A stretch of 48,082 nucleotides of DNA from contig JAJYDB010000002.1 of the NCBI GenBank assembly GCA_021777845.1, positions 1 through 48,082 of the forward strand. The letters are read 5' to 3'. The first letter of the stretch is position 1. Every line of letters starts with the position of its first letter. Position numbers and translations under genes: made by a program. The DNA is from Planctomycetota bacterium (GTDB taxonomy: Bacteria; Planctomycetota; Planctomycetia; Isosphaerales; Isosphaeraceae). Below are positions 29,232 to 38,652 of the stretch, one piece after another. The notes under the pieces are model-generated. The model ran no database searches and was not told where the DNA came from. It worked only from the letters and a program-made list of their open reading frames with translations.

Positions 29232-29374
29232 GGTTGCAGCGGCTTCCTCGCGACTCGTGTGGCCGTGCCCCCCCTTTGAATTCAAGCTGCGCTCGTTCGT
29301 CGTACCCGATGACCCATAAACCGTCACCCGTGCCCGCGCCGACACGCGAGTCGTAGGCTTGGTGCGCCGTCCTT

Positions 29375-30778
29375 ATGGCAAGATCGCGCGGCAAGAACGG
29401 GAAGATCGAGCAGAGCTGGCGTCACGCTCGCGAGCCGGTCTTTTGGCTCGACGGCGACTTGGTCCTGGTCGCGGCCAACGCCGCCTGGGAACAACTAACC
29501 GGACAGAGTATCGCGCAGGCTGTGGGACTGGAATGCAAGCCGCACGGTCCTACCGCCGACGGAGGCGTCGAGGGACTGGCGGGGAGCCTTTTTCCCCCCG
29601 AGGAGGCCCGCAGAGGCCTTTCCGCGCGCACACGTACTCTGATTCGACGACCCGACGGCTCGCAGGTCGCGTGCGTGATTGACTTCACGCCGTTGCGGAC
29701 GTCGTCGGGACCGCGCCTCGTCCTCATGGGAGTGATCCGCGCGGAGCCCGAGGTCACAACGCCGTCGATTTCCGACGACGGCCCGGAATCCTTGCGCACG
29801 GCACTTCTGACCGTGCGCGAACGACTTTGGGCACGTTACGGGCACGACGCGCTGATCGGCCGCGGCGCCCGACACGAACGACTCCTGGCCCAGGTGCGGA
29901 CCGCGGCCCAATCGTCGTCGCCGACGCTCGTTGTCGGTGAACCGGGGTCAGGCCGACGCACCGTCGCACGCGCGATCCACGCGTTGTCGAAACCGCCCGC
30001 CGCGCCGTTTCTCGTCTTCGACCCGGCCGCGATTCCCGCCGAGTCGCTTGCGCACACTCTGTTTGAATCGTCGGAGGCGTCGGACTCGCTCCGGGTTCCA
30101 GACGACGCGACCCTGGTCCTCGGCGACCTGCCGGCTTGGCCGCGCGACCTCCAGGCCCGGCTTGCTCGACGTCTCGCCTCGGATTCCACCGGCGTGGAAC
30201 GCCCTGGAATCCGAGTGGTCGCCCTCGCCGGAGCGGACGTCGAAGCCGCCGTCCGCGACGACCGCCTTCGTAACGATCTCTACTACACCATTTCCGCGCT
30301 CGTGATTCCGCTTGCCCCGCTCCGCGATCGCCGCGACGAAATCCCGCTTCTCGCGCAACACTTTCTGGAGCGTGTCAACCTGCACGGCGACCGGCAACGC
30401 ATCGGCTTCGACCCCGAGGCGATGAACATCCTGAACGCCTACGACTGGCCGGGTAACCTCGCCGAATTGGCGCGAGTGATCGCAGTCGCACACGCCGCGC
30501 GCGACGACGAATGGATCAACGCGAGCGACTTGCCCGCCGCCATTCAAGGACACTGGGCCGGCTCGTATTCGCCCCCCGCGGCGAACGCGCCGACCGCGCC
30601 GCTCGACGAGTTGCTCACGCAAGTCGAGCGTGCTCTGATCGAACGCGCCCTGACGCGAGCCAAACACAACAAGTCCCGCGCCGCCGACATCCTCGGCGTG
30701 TCGCGGCCGCGGCTCTACCGACGAATCAAAGAACTCGAGCTGCCCGACCTCGAAGAAAACACTCCCGCCGAACCCTGA
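29375..30778 (+). CDS. PAS-AAA-Fis regulator, degenerate sigma-54 activator type
   Basis: 467 residues: PAS-like sensor (about 15-125, PVFWLDGDLVLVAANAAWEQ), an AAA domain of the sigma-54 enhancer-binding type (160-390) and a C-terminal Fis helix-turn-helix (ALTRAKHNKSRAADILGVSR). The AAA domain is altered. Walker A reads GEPGSGRRT (K to R194), the GAFTGA loop that contacts sigma-54 is deleted, and Walker B reads ATLVLGDL instead of TLFLDE. The downstream part is well kept (RLRNDLYYTISALVIPLAPL, YDWPGNLAELARVI). It therefore probably binds DNA and senses a signal but does not remodel sigma-54 polymerase; ATP hydrolysis is doubtful. The target genes are unknown. Confidence 0.85.
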   Translation: MARSRGKNGKIEQSWRHAREPVFWLDGDLVLVAANAAWEQLTGQSIAQAVGLECKPHGPTADGGVEGLAGSLFPPEEARRGLSARTRTLIRRPDGSQVACVIDFTPLRTSSGPRLVLMGVIRAEPEVTTPSISDDGPESLRTALLTVRERLWARYGHDALIGRGARHERLLAQVRTAAQSSSPTLVVGEPGSGRRTVARAIHALSKPPAAPFLVFDPAAIPAESLAHTLFESSEASDSLRVPDDATLVLGDLPAWPRDLQARLARRLASDSTGVERPGIRVVALAGADVEAAVRDDRLRNDLYYTISALVIPLAPLRDRRDEIPLLAQHFLERVNLHGDRQRIGFDPEAMNILNAYDWPGNLAELARVIAVAHAARDDEWINASDLPAAIQGHWAGSYSPPAANAPTAPLDELLTQVERALIERALTRAKHNKSRAADILGVSRPRLYRRIKELELPDLEENTPAEP

Positions 30779-30868
30779 CGGCCCCCCGCGCGGCATCTCA
30801 CGAGCGAATCCCAGGCACTCGGCTCGCGAGCACACGAGGTCAAGAACGCGGCCGCAATCGGTTTTGCC

Positions 30869-30898
30869 TTGAAATGCGCGGCGTGGATCCCTTATAAT
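30869..30898 (+). promoter_or_regulatory. Near-consensus sigma-70 promoter for the small basic protein
   Basis: TTGAAA (30869-30874), an 18-base spacer and a perfect TATAAT (30893-30898). This is the best housekeeping promoter seen in the window. Transcription should start near 30905, giving a leader of about 77 bases and, with the terminator at 31163, a transcript of about 300 bases. Confidence 0.7.
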
Positions 30899-30981
30899 CC
30901 CGGGCTCGACGGCGATTGAGCAAGCCGGGGCGCCTCGCGGCGCGACAGAATCGAAACCGAGTCCAGCAAGGGTTTCCGCCG

Positions 30982-31125
30982 ATGAAGGTCAAGACCCGCC
31001 ATCGCAAGAGTGCCAAGTGGCGCAAGCGCGCCGATTCGTCCCCGGTCGCAAAGTGCCGCCGGGCAAAGATTCAAGGCGTGCGCAACCCGGGGAAGCGCAA
31101 GCACCTGGGCGGCAAGGGATTGTAA
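30982..31125 (+). CDS. Small highly basic protein, unrecognised
   Basis: 47 residues, about 40% Lys plus Arg: it starts MKVKTRHRKSAKWRKRADSS and ends NPGKRKHLGGKGL. An AAGGG site (30968-30972) precedes the ATG. It stands alone between a near-consensus promoter and a strong intrinsic terminator, a layout expected for an abundant protein. Composition and size resemble small ribosomal or nucleic-acid-binding proteins, but it does not match bL34, bL35, bL36 or bS22 as I know them. A role on RNA or DNA is inferred from charge only. Confidence 0.65.
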   Translation: MKVKTRHRKSAKWRKRADSSPVAKCRRAKIQGVRNPGKRKHLGGKGL

Positions 31126-31162
31126 GCCGCACCGCGACGCCGCGGCGTCCGAATTATGCAAA

Positions 31163-31202
31163 CTGCCCGAGCGCTCGTTCGCGTTCGGGCAGTCTTTTTT
31201 TT
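31163..31202 (+). terminator. Strong intrinsic terminator after the small basic protein gene
   Basis: CTGCCCGA (31163-31170) pairs with TCGGGCAG (31185-31192); the inner bases can extend the stem. An unbroken run of eight T follows after one C. Stem and T tract together make this the clearest rho-independent terminator in the window. Confidence 0.9.
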
Positions 31203-31245
31203 GACGAGCGTCGGCCCGGCGAGCGAGACCGCGGGCGACGCGCCG

Positions 31246-32586
31246 TCAGACCAGTTCGCGGATTGGATCGAACGAGTCGATGAGATACATCGGGCGGCCG
31301 GAGTGATTCGGCACCGTGGTCGTCGGGTCGATGCCGAGGTTGTGGTAGAGCGTCGCGAAAACGCTTTGGAACGTGACGGGCCGGTCTTTGGGCACCTCGG
31401 CGAGCCGGTTCGTATTCCCGATCACCTGGCCGGTACGCATGCCGCCGCCGGCAAGCATAGCGCACGAGACGTTCGGCCAGTGGTCGCGGCCGGCCGCTCC
31501 GTTGATCTTCGGAGTACGGCCGAACTCGCCCCAAACGACGACCGAGACGTCTTGGTCGAGCCCGCGCGCGTAGAGGTCGTCGATCAAGGCCGACAGTGCC
31601 ATATCAAGCTTGGGCAGGCGTTCGCGACATTGCGCGAAGTTGCGGTCGTGGTAATCCCAGCGGCCGAAGCTGATCGTCACGCAGCGTGCACCGGCCTCGA
31701 CAAGCCGACGTGCCATCAGGAAGTGATCCATGCAGCAGGGAGGGCCGTCGTCGACGTTCTTCATGTCGCCGTAACCGTACTTGGCGCGGATTTTCGGGTC
31801 TTCCTTGGTGACGTCCAGTGCCTCGACGAGCTTGCTCGAGGTCAGAATCTCGAAGGCTCGACGGGTGAAGACGTCCATGCCCTCGATCGCGCCCGAGTTA
31901 TCGATGTCCTTGCGTAGGTTGTCGAAACCCGCCAGCAACGCCTTGCGGTCGCCAAGCCGTTCCAGCCCGATTCCGTTCAGCTTGAGCGTGGTCAGATCGT
32001 CGCGATTGGGCGTGAACGGAGCGTGCGCGAGACCCAAATAGCCCGGTTCGCCCGGGTCGGCCCAAGGCATGTGGCCGGTTTTCGGGGAAAGTCCCACGAA
32101 CGGCGGCACGCCCGGATCAACCGGCCCCTTGAGTTTGGAAAGGATCGCGCCGATGCTCGGCCGGCCGCCTTGTTGCTTGCTCTCCTGATCGGAGTACCCC
32201 GTCAGGCACTGCACGGCCGCGTGCTCGCCGCGCGCGCCCACCATCGTGCGGATGAGAGCCAGCTTGTCCATGCGCTGGGCCAACCGCGGCATCAATTCGC
32301 AGATTTCGATGCCGGGCACGTTGGTCGCGATCGGCTTGAATTCGCCGCGAACCTCGGAGGGAGCGTCGGGCTTGAGGTCGATCATGTCTTGGTGCGGCGG
32401 TCCGCCCGCCAAAAAGACCATGATCACCGCCTTGTGCGGCTTCCCGGTCACGCCCGCGCGGGCCTCGGCGGCGAGAATCTGCGGCAACGACGCACCGCCC
32501 AATGCCAGCCCGCCGATTTTCAGGAAGTCGCGACGCGAAACACCGTCACAAAAACCGCCGCGCGCACGTCCGCCGATCGTGATCAT
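31246..32586 (-). CDS. DUF1501 domain protein with Tat signal (second copy)
   Basis: 446 residues. The twin-arginine signal [20 protein letters not shown] lies at 18-37. Family motifs are [55 protein letters not shown] and [14 protein letters not shown]. It is only distantly similar to the copy at 26484, so this is not a recent tandem duplication. The ATG at 32586 has GGAG 8 bases upstream; an extension to 32742 has none. It should be exported folded to the periplasm; the enzymatic role is unknown. It is divergent from the SufR-like gene. Confidence 0.88.
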   Translation of the reverse strand: MITIGGRARGGFCDGVSRRDFLKIGGLALGGASLPQILAAEARAGVTGKPHKAVIMVFLAGGPPHQDMIDLKPDAPSEVRGEFKPIATNVPGIEICELMPRLAQRMDKLALIRTMVGARGEHAAVQCLTGYSDQESKQQGGRPSIGAILSKLKGPVDPGVPPFVGLSPKTGHMPWADPGEPGYLGLAHAPFTPNRDDLTTLKLNGIGLERLGDRKALLAGFDNLRKDIDNSGAIEGMDVFTRRAFEILTSSKLVEALDVTKEDPKIRAKYGYGDMKNVDDGPPCCMDHFLMARRLVEAGARCVTISFGRWDYHDRNFAQCRERLPKLDMALSALIDDLYARGLDQDVSVVVWGEFGRTPKINGAAGRDHWPNVSCAMLAGGGMRTGQVIGNTNRLAEVPKDRPVTFQSVFATLYHNLGIDPTTTVPNHSGRPMYLIDSFDPIRELV

Positions 32587-32911
32587 AACCGCGTCTCCGT
32601 CGACACCCCCGTCGCTTCTAACCCGGGAGTCTGTTTGGCAATCGTTAAACAAATTGTACCAGAGCATTCGCCGGACGCAAGCGGGAAGCGGACTCGCAAA
32701 CGGTGGCGGGGGCGTCGCGCGCCGGTGGACAGCCATATACACCTTTTTCGCAACGAAATTTGCGAGAAATCGCGTCTGGGGATAGACGACGGGTCCCGGT
32801 CGAATATAGAATCAGAGTCGTCGACAGTCGGCTGCACGGCGTAATATCGTCGCGAGGCGTGACCGCCGTGGCGTCCCGAACCGAAGAGTCTTCGCACGAA
32901 CGGGTGCTCGA
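32587..32911. other. Divergent intergenic region between the DUF1501 and SufR-like genes
   Basis: 325 bases with promoters expected for both directions. A minus-strand promoter candidate is listed separately. For the plus strand, TATAGA and TAATAT stretches near 32806-32846 are possible -10 elements without a good -35 partner. No gene was recognised. Confidence 0.35.
32653..32680 (-). promoter_or_regulatory. Candidate sigma-70 promoter for the minus-strand DUF1501 gene
   Basis: Reading the minus strand: TTGCGT (32680-32675), a 16-base spacer and TACAAT (32658-32653). The start point would be near 32646, about 60 bases before the ATG at 32586. Confidence 0.4.
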
Positions 32912-33568
32912 ATGAGCGCAACGAACGACCGCGAGTTGCTCGACCTGATCCGTCGCGACGGCCCCTTAACGGTCGCCGAAATGGCGACGAGGTTGGGAGT
33001 TACGGCGACGGCGGTGCGCAATCGTTTGGTGCGGCTGAGCGCGGCGGGGATGGTTGAGCGGCACGCCGAGCCGACGGGTCGCGGTCGTCCTCGGCACGCG
33101 TATCAGGTGAGCGTTCTGGCGCGGAAGCGTCTCGGCCAAACCTACACGGAGTTGGCCGTCGCCCTCTGGGGCGAGATGATGGTCGCGGTGGAGGACAAGA
33201 AGCTGCGGCGACTGCTGTTCGCCCGGATTGTCGACCGGCTCGCCGACCAGTTCCGTGCGCAAGTGAAAGGAAATCAATGGCAGGGGCGGATGGTTGAGCT
33301 GGGCTCGATTTTGCACGACCGCGGGGTCGAGACCGAGGTCACCGCGTCGGAAAACGGCTCCGACCCGATCCTGAAACAGCATTCGTGTCCTTACTACGAG
33401 CTTGCCGAGGTCGATCGCGCCGTGTGCGCGCTCGAACGCAAGATGTTCGAGAAGGTGGTCGGTCAAGGTTTGCGCTTGAGTCAATGCCGCCTCGACGGGC
33501 ATCGGTCGTGCGATTTCGAAGCGAAGCCGGTGGTGACGATCGGGCCTTTGCCTCGCGAAGCGATTTGA
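32912..33568 (+). CDS. sufR: SufR-like iron-sulfur transcriptional regulator
   Basis: 218 residues: an N-terminal winged helix-turn-helix (ELLDLIRRDGPLTVAEMATR, GVTATAVRNRLVRLSAAGMV) and a C-terminal region with four cysteines, C159, C172, C192 and C200 (C-x12-C-x19-C-x7-C), starting HSCPYYELAEVDRAVC. Cyanobacterial SufR, a DeoR/ArsR-type repressor of the suf operon, also holds a 4Fe-4S cluster through such cysteines, with the same x12 first spacing. The gene sits directly ahead of sufCBD in the same direction. It should sense Fe-S status and repress the operon when the cluster is loaded. The symbol is given by analogy. Confidence 0.78.
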   Translation: MSATNDRELLDLIRRDGPLTVAEMATRLGVTATAVRNRLVRLSAAGMVERHAEPTGRGRPRHAYQVSVLARKRLGQTYTELAVALWGEMMVAVEDKKLRRLLFARIVDRLADQFRAQVKGNQWQGRMVELGSILHDRGVETEVTASENGSDPILKQHSCPYYELAEVDRAVCALERKMFEKVVGQGLRLSQCRLDGHRSCDFEAKPVVTIGPLPREAI

Positions 33569-33684
33569 GTTCGCGGCCCTCGTTTGCGGAGAGACCGGCG
33601 GGCCGGATTCGCCGCGAGACGCGCGGCATTGTAGACCTGCGGGAGGTTCGGCTTGGCCGGGCGCTCGCGTGCCGACGAATTGGT

Positions 33685-33694
33685 GGAACGTTCC
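33685..33694. promoter_or_regulatory. Perfect palindrome upstream of sufC, candidate operator
   Basis: GGAACGTTCC is a perfect 10-base inverted repeat 52 bases before the sufC start, in the 177-base gap after the SufR-like gene. An overlapping imperfect repeat TTCCT-N8-AGGAA spans 33691-33708. The position suits a repressor site; the link to the SufR-like protein is an inference. Confidence 0.4.
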
Positions 33695-33745
33695 TAATTT
33701 AAAAGGAAAGCCCGAGGCGCGGGCGCCGCTGAGGATTGAAGAACG

Positions 33746-34573
33746 ATGAGCGCGGAGCTGCGGATCGAGAATTTGCATGTGGCGATCGACGGTAAGGAGA
33801 TCCTCAAGGGGGTCGACCTGACCATCCGCAAAGGCGAAGTGCATGCGCTGATGGGGCCGAACGGTTCCGGCAAGAGCACGCTGAGTTACGCCTTGATGGG
33901 CCACCCGAATTACGAAGTGACCGCCGGCGTCGCGACCATCAACGGTACCGACCTGCTGTCAATGGAAGCCGACGAACGCGCCAAGGCCGGCCTTTTTCTC
34001 GCGTTTCAGTATCCCACGTCGATTCCCGGCGTCACGGTGGCGAACTTCCTCAGGCACGCGGTCACGAACGTGCGCCGGCCGGACCGCAAGGAAGGCGAGG
34101 ACCTGATGCCGATGCGCGACTTCCGCAAGGAGTTGCGCGAACAGATGGAGGCCCTCGGCGTCGACGGCGAATTTGCGCGTCGCTACCTCAACGAAGGCTT
34201 CTCGGGCGGCGAAAAGAAGCGGGCCGAGGTTTTGCAGATGGCGATGCTGCGGCCCTCGTTCGCGATTCTGGACGAGACCGACAGCGGGCTCGACATCGAC
34301 GCCGTTCGAATCGTCTCGGAGGGGGTCAATCGCGTCGCCGAGTCGCAAGGCACCGGCGTCCTGGTGATCACCCACTACAAGAGGATTCTCGACTACATTA
34401 AGCCGAGTTTCGTCCACATTTTGTTCGGCGGACGGATCGTCGAGAGCGGCGGGCCCGAGCTGGTCGATCGGCTCGAGCGCGAAGGCTACGACTGGATCCG
34501 CGAAAAATATCCCGAGGCCGCCCGCGACGAAGACGAGCTCGAAGCCAAGGAAGCCGCGTCGCTTGCGGTATAA
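33746..34573 (+). CDS. sufC: Fe-S cluster assembly ATPase SufC
   Basis: ABC-type ATPase of the SufBCD scaffold. 275 residues with Walker A GPNGSGKST, the Q-loop region FQYPTSIPGV, signature SGGEKKRAE, Walker B FAILDETDSGLD and the switch His in VITHYKR; these are specific for SufC. Binding and hydrolysis of ATP opens the SufB-SufD dimer for cluster assembly. An AGGATTGAAG site precedes the ATG. It is the first gene of the suf cluster, so the order is C-B-D rather than the E. coli B-C-D. The stop codon overlaps a TATAAT (34569-34574). Confidence 0.96.
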   Translation: MSAELRIENLHVAIDGKEILKGVDLTIRKGEVHALMGPNGSGKSTLSYALMGHPNYEVTAGVATINGTDLLSMEADERAKAGLFLAFQYPTSIPGVTVANFLRHAVTNVRRPDRKEGEDLMPMRDFRKELREQMEALGVDGEFARRYLNEGFSGGEKKRAEVLQMAMLRPSFAILDETDSGLDIDAVRIVSEGVNRVAESQGTGVLVITHYKRILDYIKPSFVHILFGGRIVESGGPELVDRLEREGYDWIREKYPEAARDEDELEAKEAASLAV

Positions 34574-34792
34574 TCCGAGGGATCCTGAACTATTGACGAA
34601 GTTATGCTTGCCCAACCCGGCAACCTCCAACTTTTGAGATTCGGACGCTCGGCGGGTTGAATCCGACAGTCGACTCGCGTCCGAAAAAATGGTCGCGTCG
34701 GGACGGTTGCTCGCGGCCGGGAAGCTTTGACCGCGCGGCCGGTCATTCGAGATCATTACTCTAAAAATCAGGAATTCAAAGGACTCACGACG

Positions 34793-36205
34793 ATGTCGAC
34801 CGACCTCGGCCTGCAAGTGCAAGGCATCAAGGACGACTACAAGTACGGCTTCCGCGACGAAATGACGTACGCGTTCGAGAGCGGGAAGGGGCTGACGCGC
34901 GCGGTCGTCGAGCAGATTTCGGAGATGAAGAACGAGCCGAGCTGGATGCGCGAGCTGCGTCTGAAGGCGCTCGAGGTGTTCTGGCAGAAGCCGACGCCGC
35001 AATGGGGCGGCGACCTCACGCAGCTCGACTATAACGACATTCGCTATTACATGAAGGCGGCCGACCGTCAGGGCAAGACCTGGGACGACGTGCCGTCGGA
35101 GATTAAGAACACCTTCGAGCGGCTCGGCATCCCCGAGGCCGAGCGAAAGTTCCTCGCGGGCGTGGGTGCGCAGTACGAGTCCGAGGTCGTCTATCACAGT
35201 TTGCGCGAGGATCTGGCGAAAAAAGGCGTGATCTTCGTCGACACCGACACCGCGCTCCGCGAGTATCCCGACCTGTTGCGCGAATACTTCGCGACGATCA
35301 TCCCGATTCACGACAACAAGTTCGCGGCGCTGAACTCGGCGGTCTGGTCGGGCGGCTCGTTTGTGTACATTCCGGCGGGAGTGAAGGTTGACGTGCCGCT
35401 CCAGGCCTATTTCCGGATCAACGCCGAGAACATGGGCCAGTTCGAGCGGACCTTGATCATCGTGGAGGAAGGCGCGCAGGTCCACTACGTCGAAGGCTGC
35501 ACCGCTCCGATCTACTCCACGGAGAGCCTCCACTCGGCGGTTGTGGAGATCGTGGTGAAGAAGGGCGGGCGCTGCCGCTACACGACGATCCAGAATTGGG
35601 CGAACAACATCTACAACCTGGTGACGAAGCGGGCCGTCGCGCACGAGGATGCCTTGATGGAGTGGGTCGACGGCAACCTCGGCAGCCGGCTGACGATGAA
35701 GTATCCTGCGGTCTACATGGTCGGGAAGGGGGCGCGGGGCGAGATTCTCTCGATCGCGTTCGCGGGCAAGGGGCAGCATCAAGACGCCGGCGCGAAAGTC
35801 GTCCACGCCGCGCCCTACACGAGCTCGCGGATCATCTCGAAGAGCATCAGCAAGAACGGCGGCCGCGCCAGTTATCGCGGCTTGCTGAAGGTCGCGCAAG
35901 GCGCGCACGGGTCGAAGTCGAACGTCGTTTGCGACGCCTTGATCCTCGACTCGTCGAGCCGCTCGGACACGTATCCGTACATTGAGATCGACGAGGACGA
36001 CGTGAAGGTCGGCCACGAGGCTTCGGTCTCGAAGATCGGCGAAGAGCAGCTCTTTTACCTCATGAGCCGCGGGCTGTCCGAAGCCGAGGCGTCGACGCTC
36101 ATCGTCAGCGGGTTCATCGAGCCGCTCGTGAAGGAGCTGCCGATGGAGTACGCCGTCGAAATGAACAAGCTCATCCAGCTTCAGATGGAAGGCTCGGTCG
36201 GCTAA
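34793..36205 (+). CDS. sufB: Fe-S cluster scaffold protein SufB
   Basis: 470 residues, normal for SufB. Conserved blocks are [57 protein letters not shown] and [19 protein letters not shown]. The last holds the cysteine equivalent to E. coli C405, where the cluster forms. The Glu of [11 protein letters not shown] is also present. AAAGGA lies 9 bases before the ATG at 34793; a TTG at 34727 is less likely. A gap of 219 bases separates it from sufC, unusually long inside a suf operon. Confidence 0.96.
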   Translation: MSTDLGLQVQGIKDDYKYGFRDEMTYAFESGKGLTRAVVEQISEMKNEPSWMRELRLKALEVFWQKPTPQWGGDLTQLDYNDIRYYMKAADRQGKTWDDVPSEIKNTFERLGIPEAERKFLAGVGAQYESEVVYHSLREDLAKKGVIFVDTDTALREYPDLLREYFATIIPIHDNKFAALNSAVWSGGSFVYIPAGVKVDVPLQAYFRINAENMGQFERTLIIVEEGAQVHYVEGCTAPIYSTESLHSAVVEIVVKKGGRCRYTTIQNWANNIYNLVTKRAVAHEDALMEWVDGNLGSRLTMKYPAVYMVGKGARGEILSIAFAGKGQHQDAGAKVVHAAPYTSSRIISKSISKNGGRASYRGLLKVAQGAHGSKSNVVCDALILDSSSRSDTYPYIEIDEDDVKVGHEASVSKIGEEQLFYLMSRGLSEAEASTLIVSGFIEPLVKELPMEYAVEMNKLIQLQMEGSVG

Positions 36206-36401
36206 GGCGGCCGACCGGAGACGAGTCGCGCGAGCGAACGCCGAGCCTTGATCGCGGCGCGTTCAGCCGCACGCGGCGATTCCGGCGAGCTCAAGCTTTG
36301 GAATTGTTGTCGACAGCGTCGTCGGAGGCGGGCGCGAGGCTCCTCCGCCGCGACGGCACCGCAATTGAAGTTACTCCAAGATCGTTTTGGACTTGATTGA
36401 C

Positions 36402-37751
36402 ATGACACCGGCGACCGCAGCGAGCCGTCCACGACAGTCCCTCCCCGCGAGCTTTGGCGACGACGCCTTCGAGGCGTTTTTGAGGCGTCGCGACGAACCC
36501 GAGTGGTTGATCGAGCGTCGGCGCGCGGCCTTTGCGTCGTTCCAGGCGCTCCCTTGGCCGAGCGCGCGCGACGAGGAATGGCGTCGGACCGACATCCGCG
36601 GTTTCAAAGCGGCCGACTTCGCGCCGCCCGAGGCCGTCGCGGTTTCGGAGCGCGACCATGCGGCGATCGCGCCTTTGGTCGCGGCGCTCGCGGGCAGCTA
36701 CGCGACGGGGACAGCCACGATCAACGCCTCCACGACGCAGCGGGCCGACGCGCGGACGCTCGGCGGGGCGATTCTCGTCGACCTGCCGACGGCGGTGCGA
36801 GAATATCCCGAGATCGTGCGTCGATATCTGCTCACCGACTGCGTCAATCCCGCCGCCGACGCGCTCTCGGCCTTGCATGCCGCCTTCTGGACGAACGGCA
36901 CGCTGCTGTATGTGCCGAAGGGCGTGAAACTCGCGGCGCCGTTATACTCACTGGTCGCGCTCGCGGGCGCGGGCCGGGTCGATTTTGACCACACCTTGAT
37001 CGTGCTCGAAGACGGCGCCGAGGCCGCTCTGGTGCGCGAAACCGCGTCGCGACGCACCGAGGCCCGCTCGGCGCTGCACGTCGGCGCGGTCGAAGTTTTC
37101 GTCGGCGCCGGATCGAATCTGCGCTTCGTCAACATCCAGAACTGGGACGACGACGTCTGGCACTTCAGCCGCGAACGCGCGCTTGTCGACGCCGGCGGCT
37201 CGATTCAATGGACCGTCGGCGGCCTGGGGGCTCGGCTCGCGAAGGTCAACCAAGAGGTGATGCTCCGCGGCGAACGATCCGACGCGCAAGTCAACGGCGT
37301 GATGTTCACCACCGGCCGTCAGCACCTCGCTTACTTTACGAGGCAGGATCACGCCGCGCCGCACACCCACAGCGACCTCCTCTATAAAGGCGGCCTGCTC
37401 GACGGCTCGCGGATCGTCTGGAAAGGGATGATCCGCGTCGAAAAGGATGCTCAACGCACCGACGCCTATCAGAAAAACGACAGCCTGCTGCTCTCCGAAG
37501 AGAGCCGGGCCGACTCGATTCCCGGCCTCGAGATCGAGGCGAACGACGTCCGCTGCACCCACGGAGCGACCGCCGGGCGCGTCGACGAGGACATGATTTT
37601 CTACGCACAGGCGCGCGGCGTGCCGCGCGAGACGGCGATTCGACTCATCGTCGAAGGATTCTTTGCAAACGTTTACGACCGGATCACCCTCGAACCGGTG
37701 CGCGAGACGCTGCGGCAGGCCGTCGCGGCGAAGCTTGGCCACGGCAAGTGA
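36402..37751 (+). CDS. sufD: Fe-S cluster assembly protein SufD
   Basis: 449 residues with the SufB/SufD beta-helix core: LLYVPKGVKLAAPLYS, FVNIQNWDDDVWHFSRERA, GLLDGSRIVWKGMIRVEKDA, QKNDSLLLSEESRADSIPGL and CTHGATAGRVDEDMIFYAQA. The His in CTHGA matches the conserved E. coli SufD His that helps bind the nascent cluster. SufD pairs with SufB and SufC. The start is uncertain: ATG 36402 or TTG 36387, neither with a clear ribosome binding site. A 196-base gap separates it from sufB. Confidence 0.94.
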   Translation: MTPATAASRPRQSLPASFGDDAFEAFLRRRDEPEWLIERRRAAFASFQALPWPSARDEEWRRTDIRGFKAADFAPPEAVAVSERDHAAIAPLVAALAGSYATGTATINASTTQRADARTLGGAILVDLPTAVREYPEIVRRYLLTDCVNPAADALSALHAAFWTNGTLLYVPKGVKLAAPLYSLVALAGAGRVDFDHTLIVLEDGAEAALVRETASRRTEARSALHVGAVEVFVGAGSNLRFVNIQNWDDDVWHFSRERALVDAGGSIQWTVGGLGARLAKVNQEVMLRGERSDAQVNGVMFTTGRQHLAYFTRQDHAAPHTHSDLLYKGGLLDGSRIVWKGMIRVEKDAQRTDAYQKNDSLLLSEESRADSIPGLEIEANDVRCTHGATAGRVDEDMIFYAQARGVPRETAIRLIVEGFFANVYDRITLEPVRETLRQAVAAKLGHGK

Positions 37752-37794
37752 CGCGCGTCCGAATCACGTTTAGCCACCCCAGGGAGAAGTCAGA

Positions 37795-38649
37795 ATGCCC
37801 TCCGAGTATGTTCACCCCGAGGTTCTTGTGAGCGCGGAATGGGTGCTTGAGCACCTCAAAGATCCGAGCGTCCGCATCGTCGAAAGCGATGAGGACGTCT
37901 TGCTTTACGACATGGCGCACATCGCGGGCGCGGTCAAAATCGACTGGCAGGGCGACCTCCAAGACCAGCTCGTCCGCGACTACATCGACGCCGCGAAGTT
38001 CTCCGACCTCTGCGCGCGGGCCGGCATCGCCCCCGACACGACCGTCGTCTTTTACGGCGACAAGTCGAACTGGTGGGCCTGCTACGCCTTCTGGACCTTC
38101 AAACTCTTCGGCCACGCCGACTGCCGGATCCTCAACGGCGGCCGCAAATATTGGGAAGACCATAAGTTCCCGATGACCACCGAAAAGCCCTCCTACCCGC
38201 GCGCGAATTACGCCGTCAAGTCGAGCGACGAAGCCTCGATCCGCGCCTTTCGCGACGACGTGATGACGCACGTCAAAGCCCGCAAGCCGCTCATCGACGT
38301 CCGCAGTTCGAAGGAATTCACCGGCGAAAAACTCCACATGGAGGACTATCCGCAAGAGGGCGCACTCCGCGGCGGACACATCCCGGGCGCGAAAAGCGTC
38401 CCCTGGAGCCGCGCCGCGGCCGACGACGGCACCTTCAAATCAGCCGACGCCTTGAAGGCGATCTACGAGGCTGAAATCGGCCTCAAGCCCAGCGACGACG
38501 TCATCGCCTATTGCCGGATCGGCGAGCGCTCCAGCCACACCTGGTTCGTGCTCACCTACCTGCTCGGCTACGCCAACGTCCGGAATTACGACGGCTCCTG
38601 GACCGAGTGGGGAAACCTCGTCCGCGCTCCGATCGAGAAGGGGGCCTGA
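37795..38649 (+). CDS. Tandem-rhodanese sulfurtransferase (thiosulfate/mercaptopyruvate type)
   Basis: 284 residues, two rhodanese domains. The first (1-130) has [20 protein letters not shown] and is inactive. The second (145-284) has [15 protein letters not shown] and the active loop [13 protein letters not shown] with catalytic C240. CRxGxRS is the pattern of actinobacterial-type thiosulfate sulfurtransferases (CysA/SseA-like). An AGGGAG site precedes the ATG. It lies 43 bases after sufD and 3 bases before sufE, so it is embedded in the suf operon at the place where the cysteine desulfurase SufS normally sits. It could deliver persulfide sulfur from thiosulfate to SufE; this is an inference from position. 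Confidence 0.9.
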   Translation: MPSEYVHPEVLVSAEWVLEHLKDPSVRIVESDEDVLLYDMAHIAGAVKIDWQGDLQDQLVRDYIDAAKFSDLCARAGIAPDTTVVFYGDKSNWWACYAFWTFKLFGHADCRILNGGRKYWEDHKFPMTTEKPSYPRANYAVKSSDEASIRAFRDDVMTHVKARKPLIDVRSSKEFTGEKLHMEDYPQEGALRGGHIPGAKSVPWSRAAADDGTFKSADALKAIYEAEIGLKPSDDVIAYCRIGERSSHTWFVLTYLLGYANVRNYDGSWTEWGNLVRAPIEKGA

Positions 38650-38652
38650 ACC

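Noticed and set aside
30982-31125. Identification of the 47-residue basic protein as ribosomal protein bL35, bL36 or bL34
   Set aside because: The Lys/Arg content is similar, but the characteristic family motifs are not present.
33959-36016. A minus-strand frame of 685 codons across sufC and sufB
   Set aside because: It lies opposite two unmistakable SUF genes, has no known domain and reflects the lack of stops in GC-rich antisense frames.
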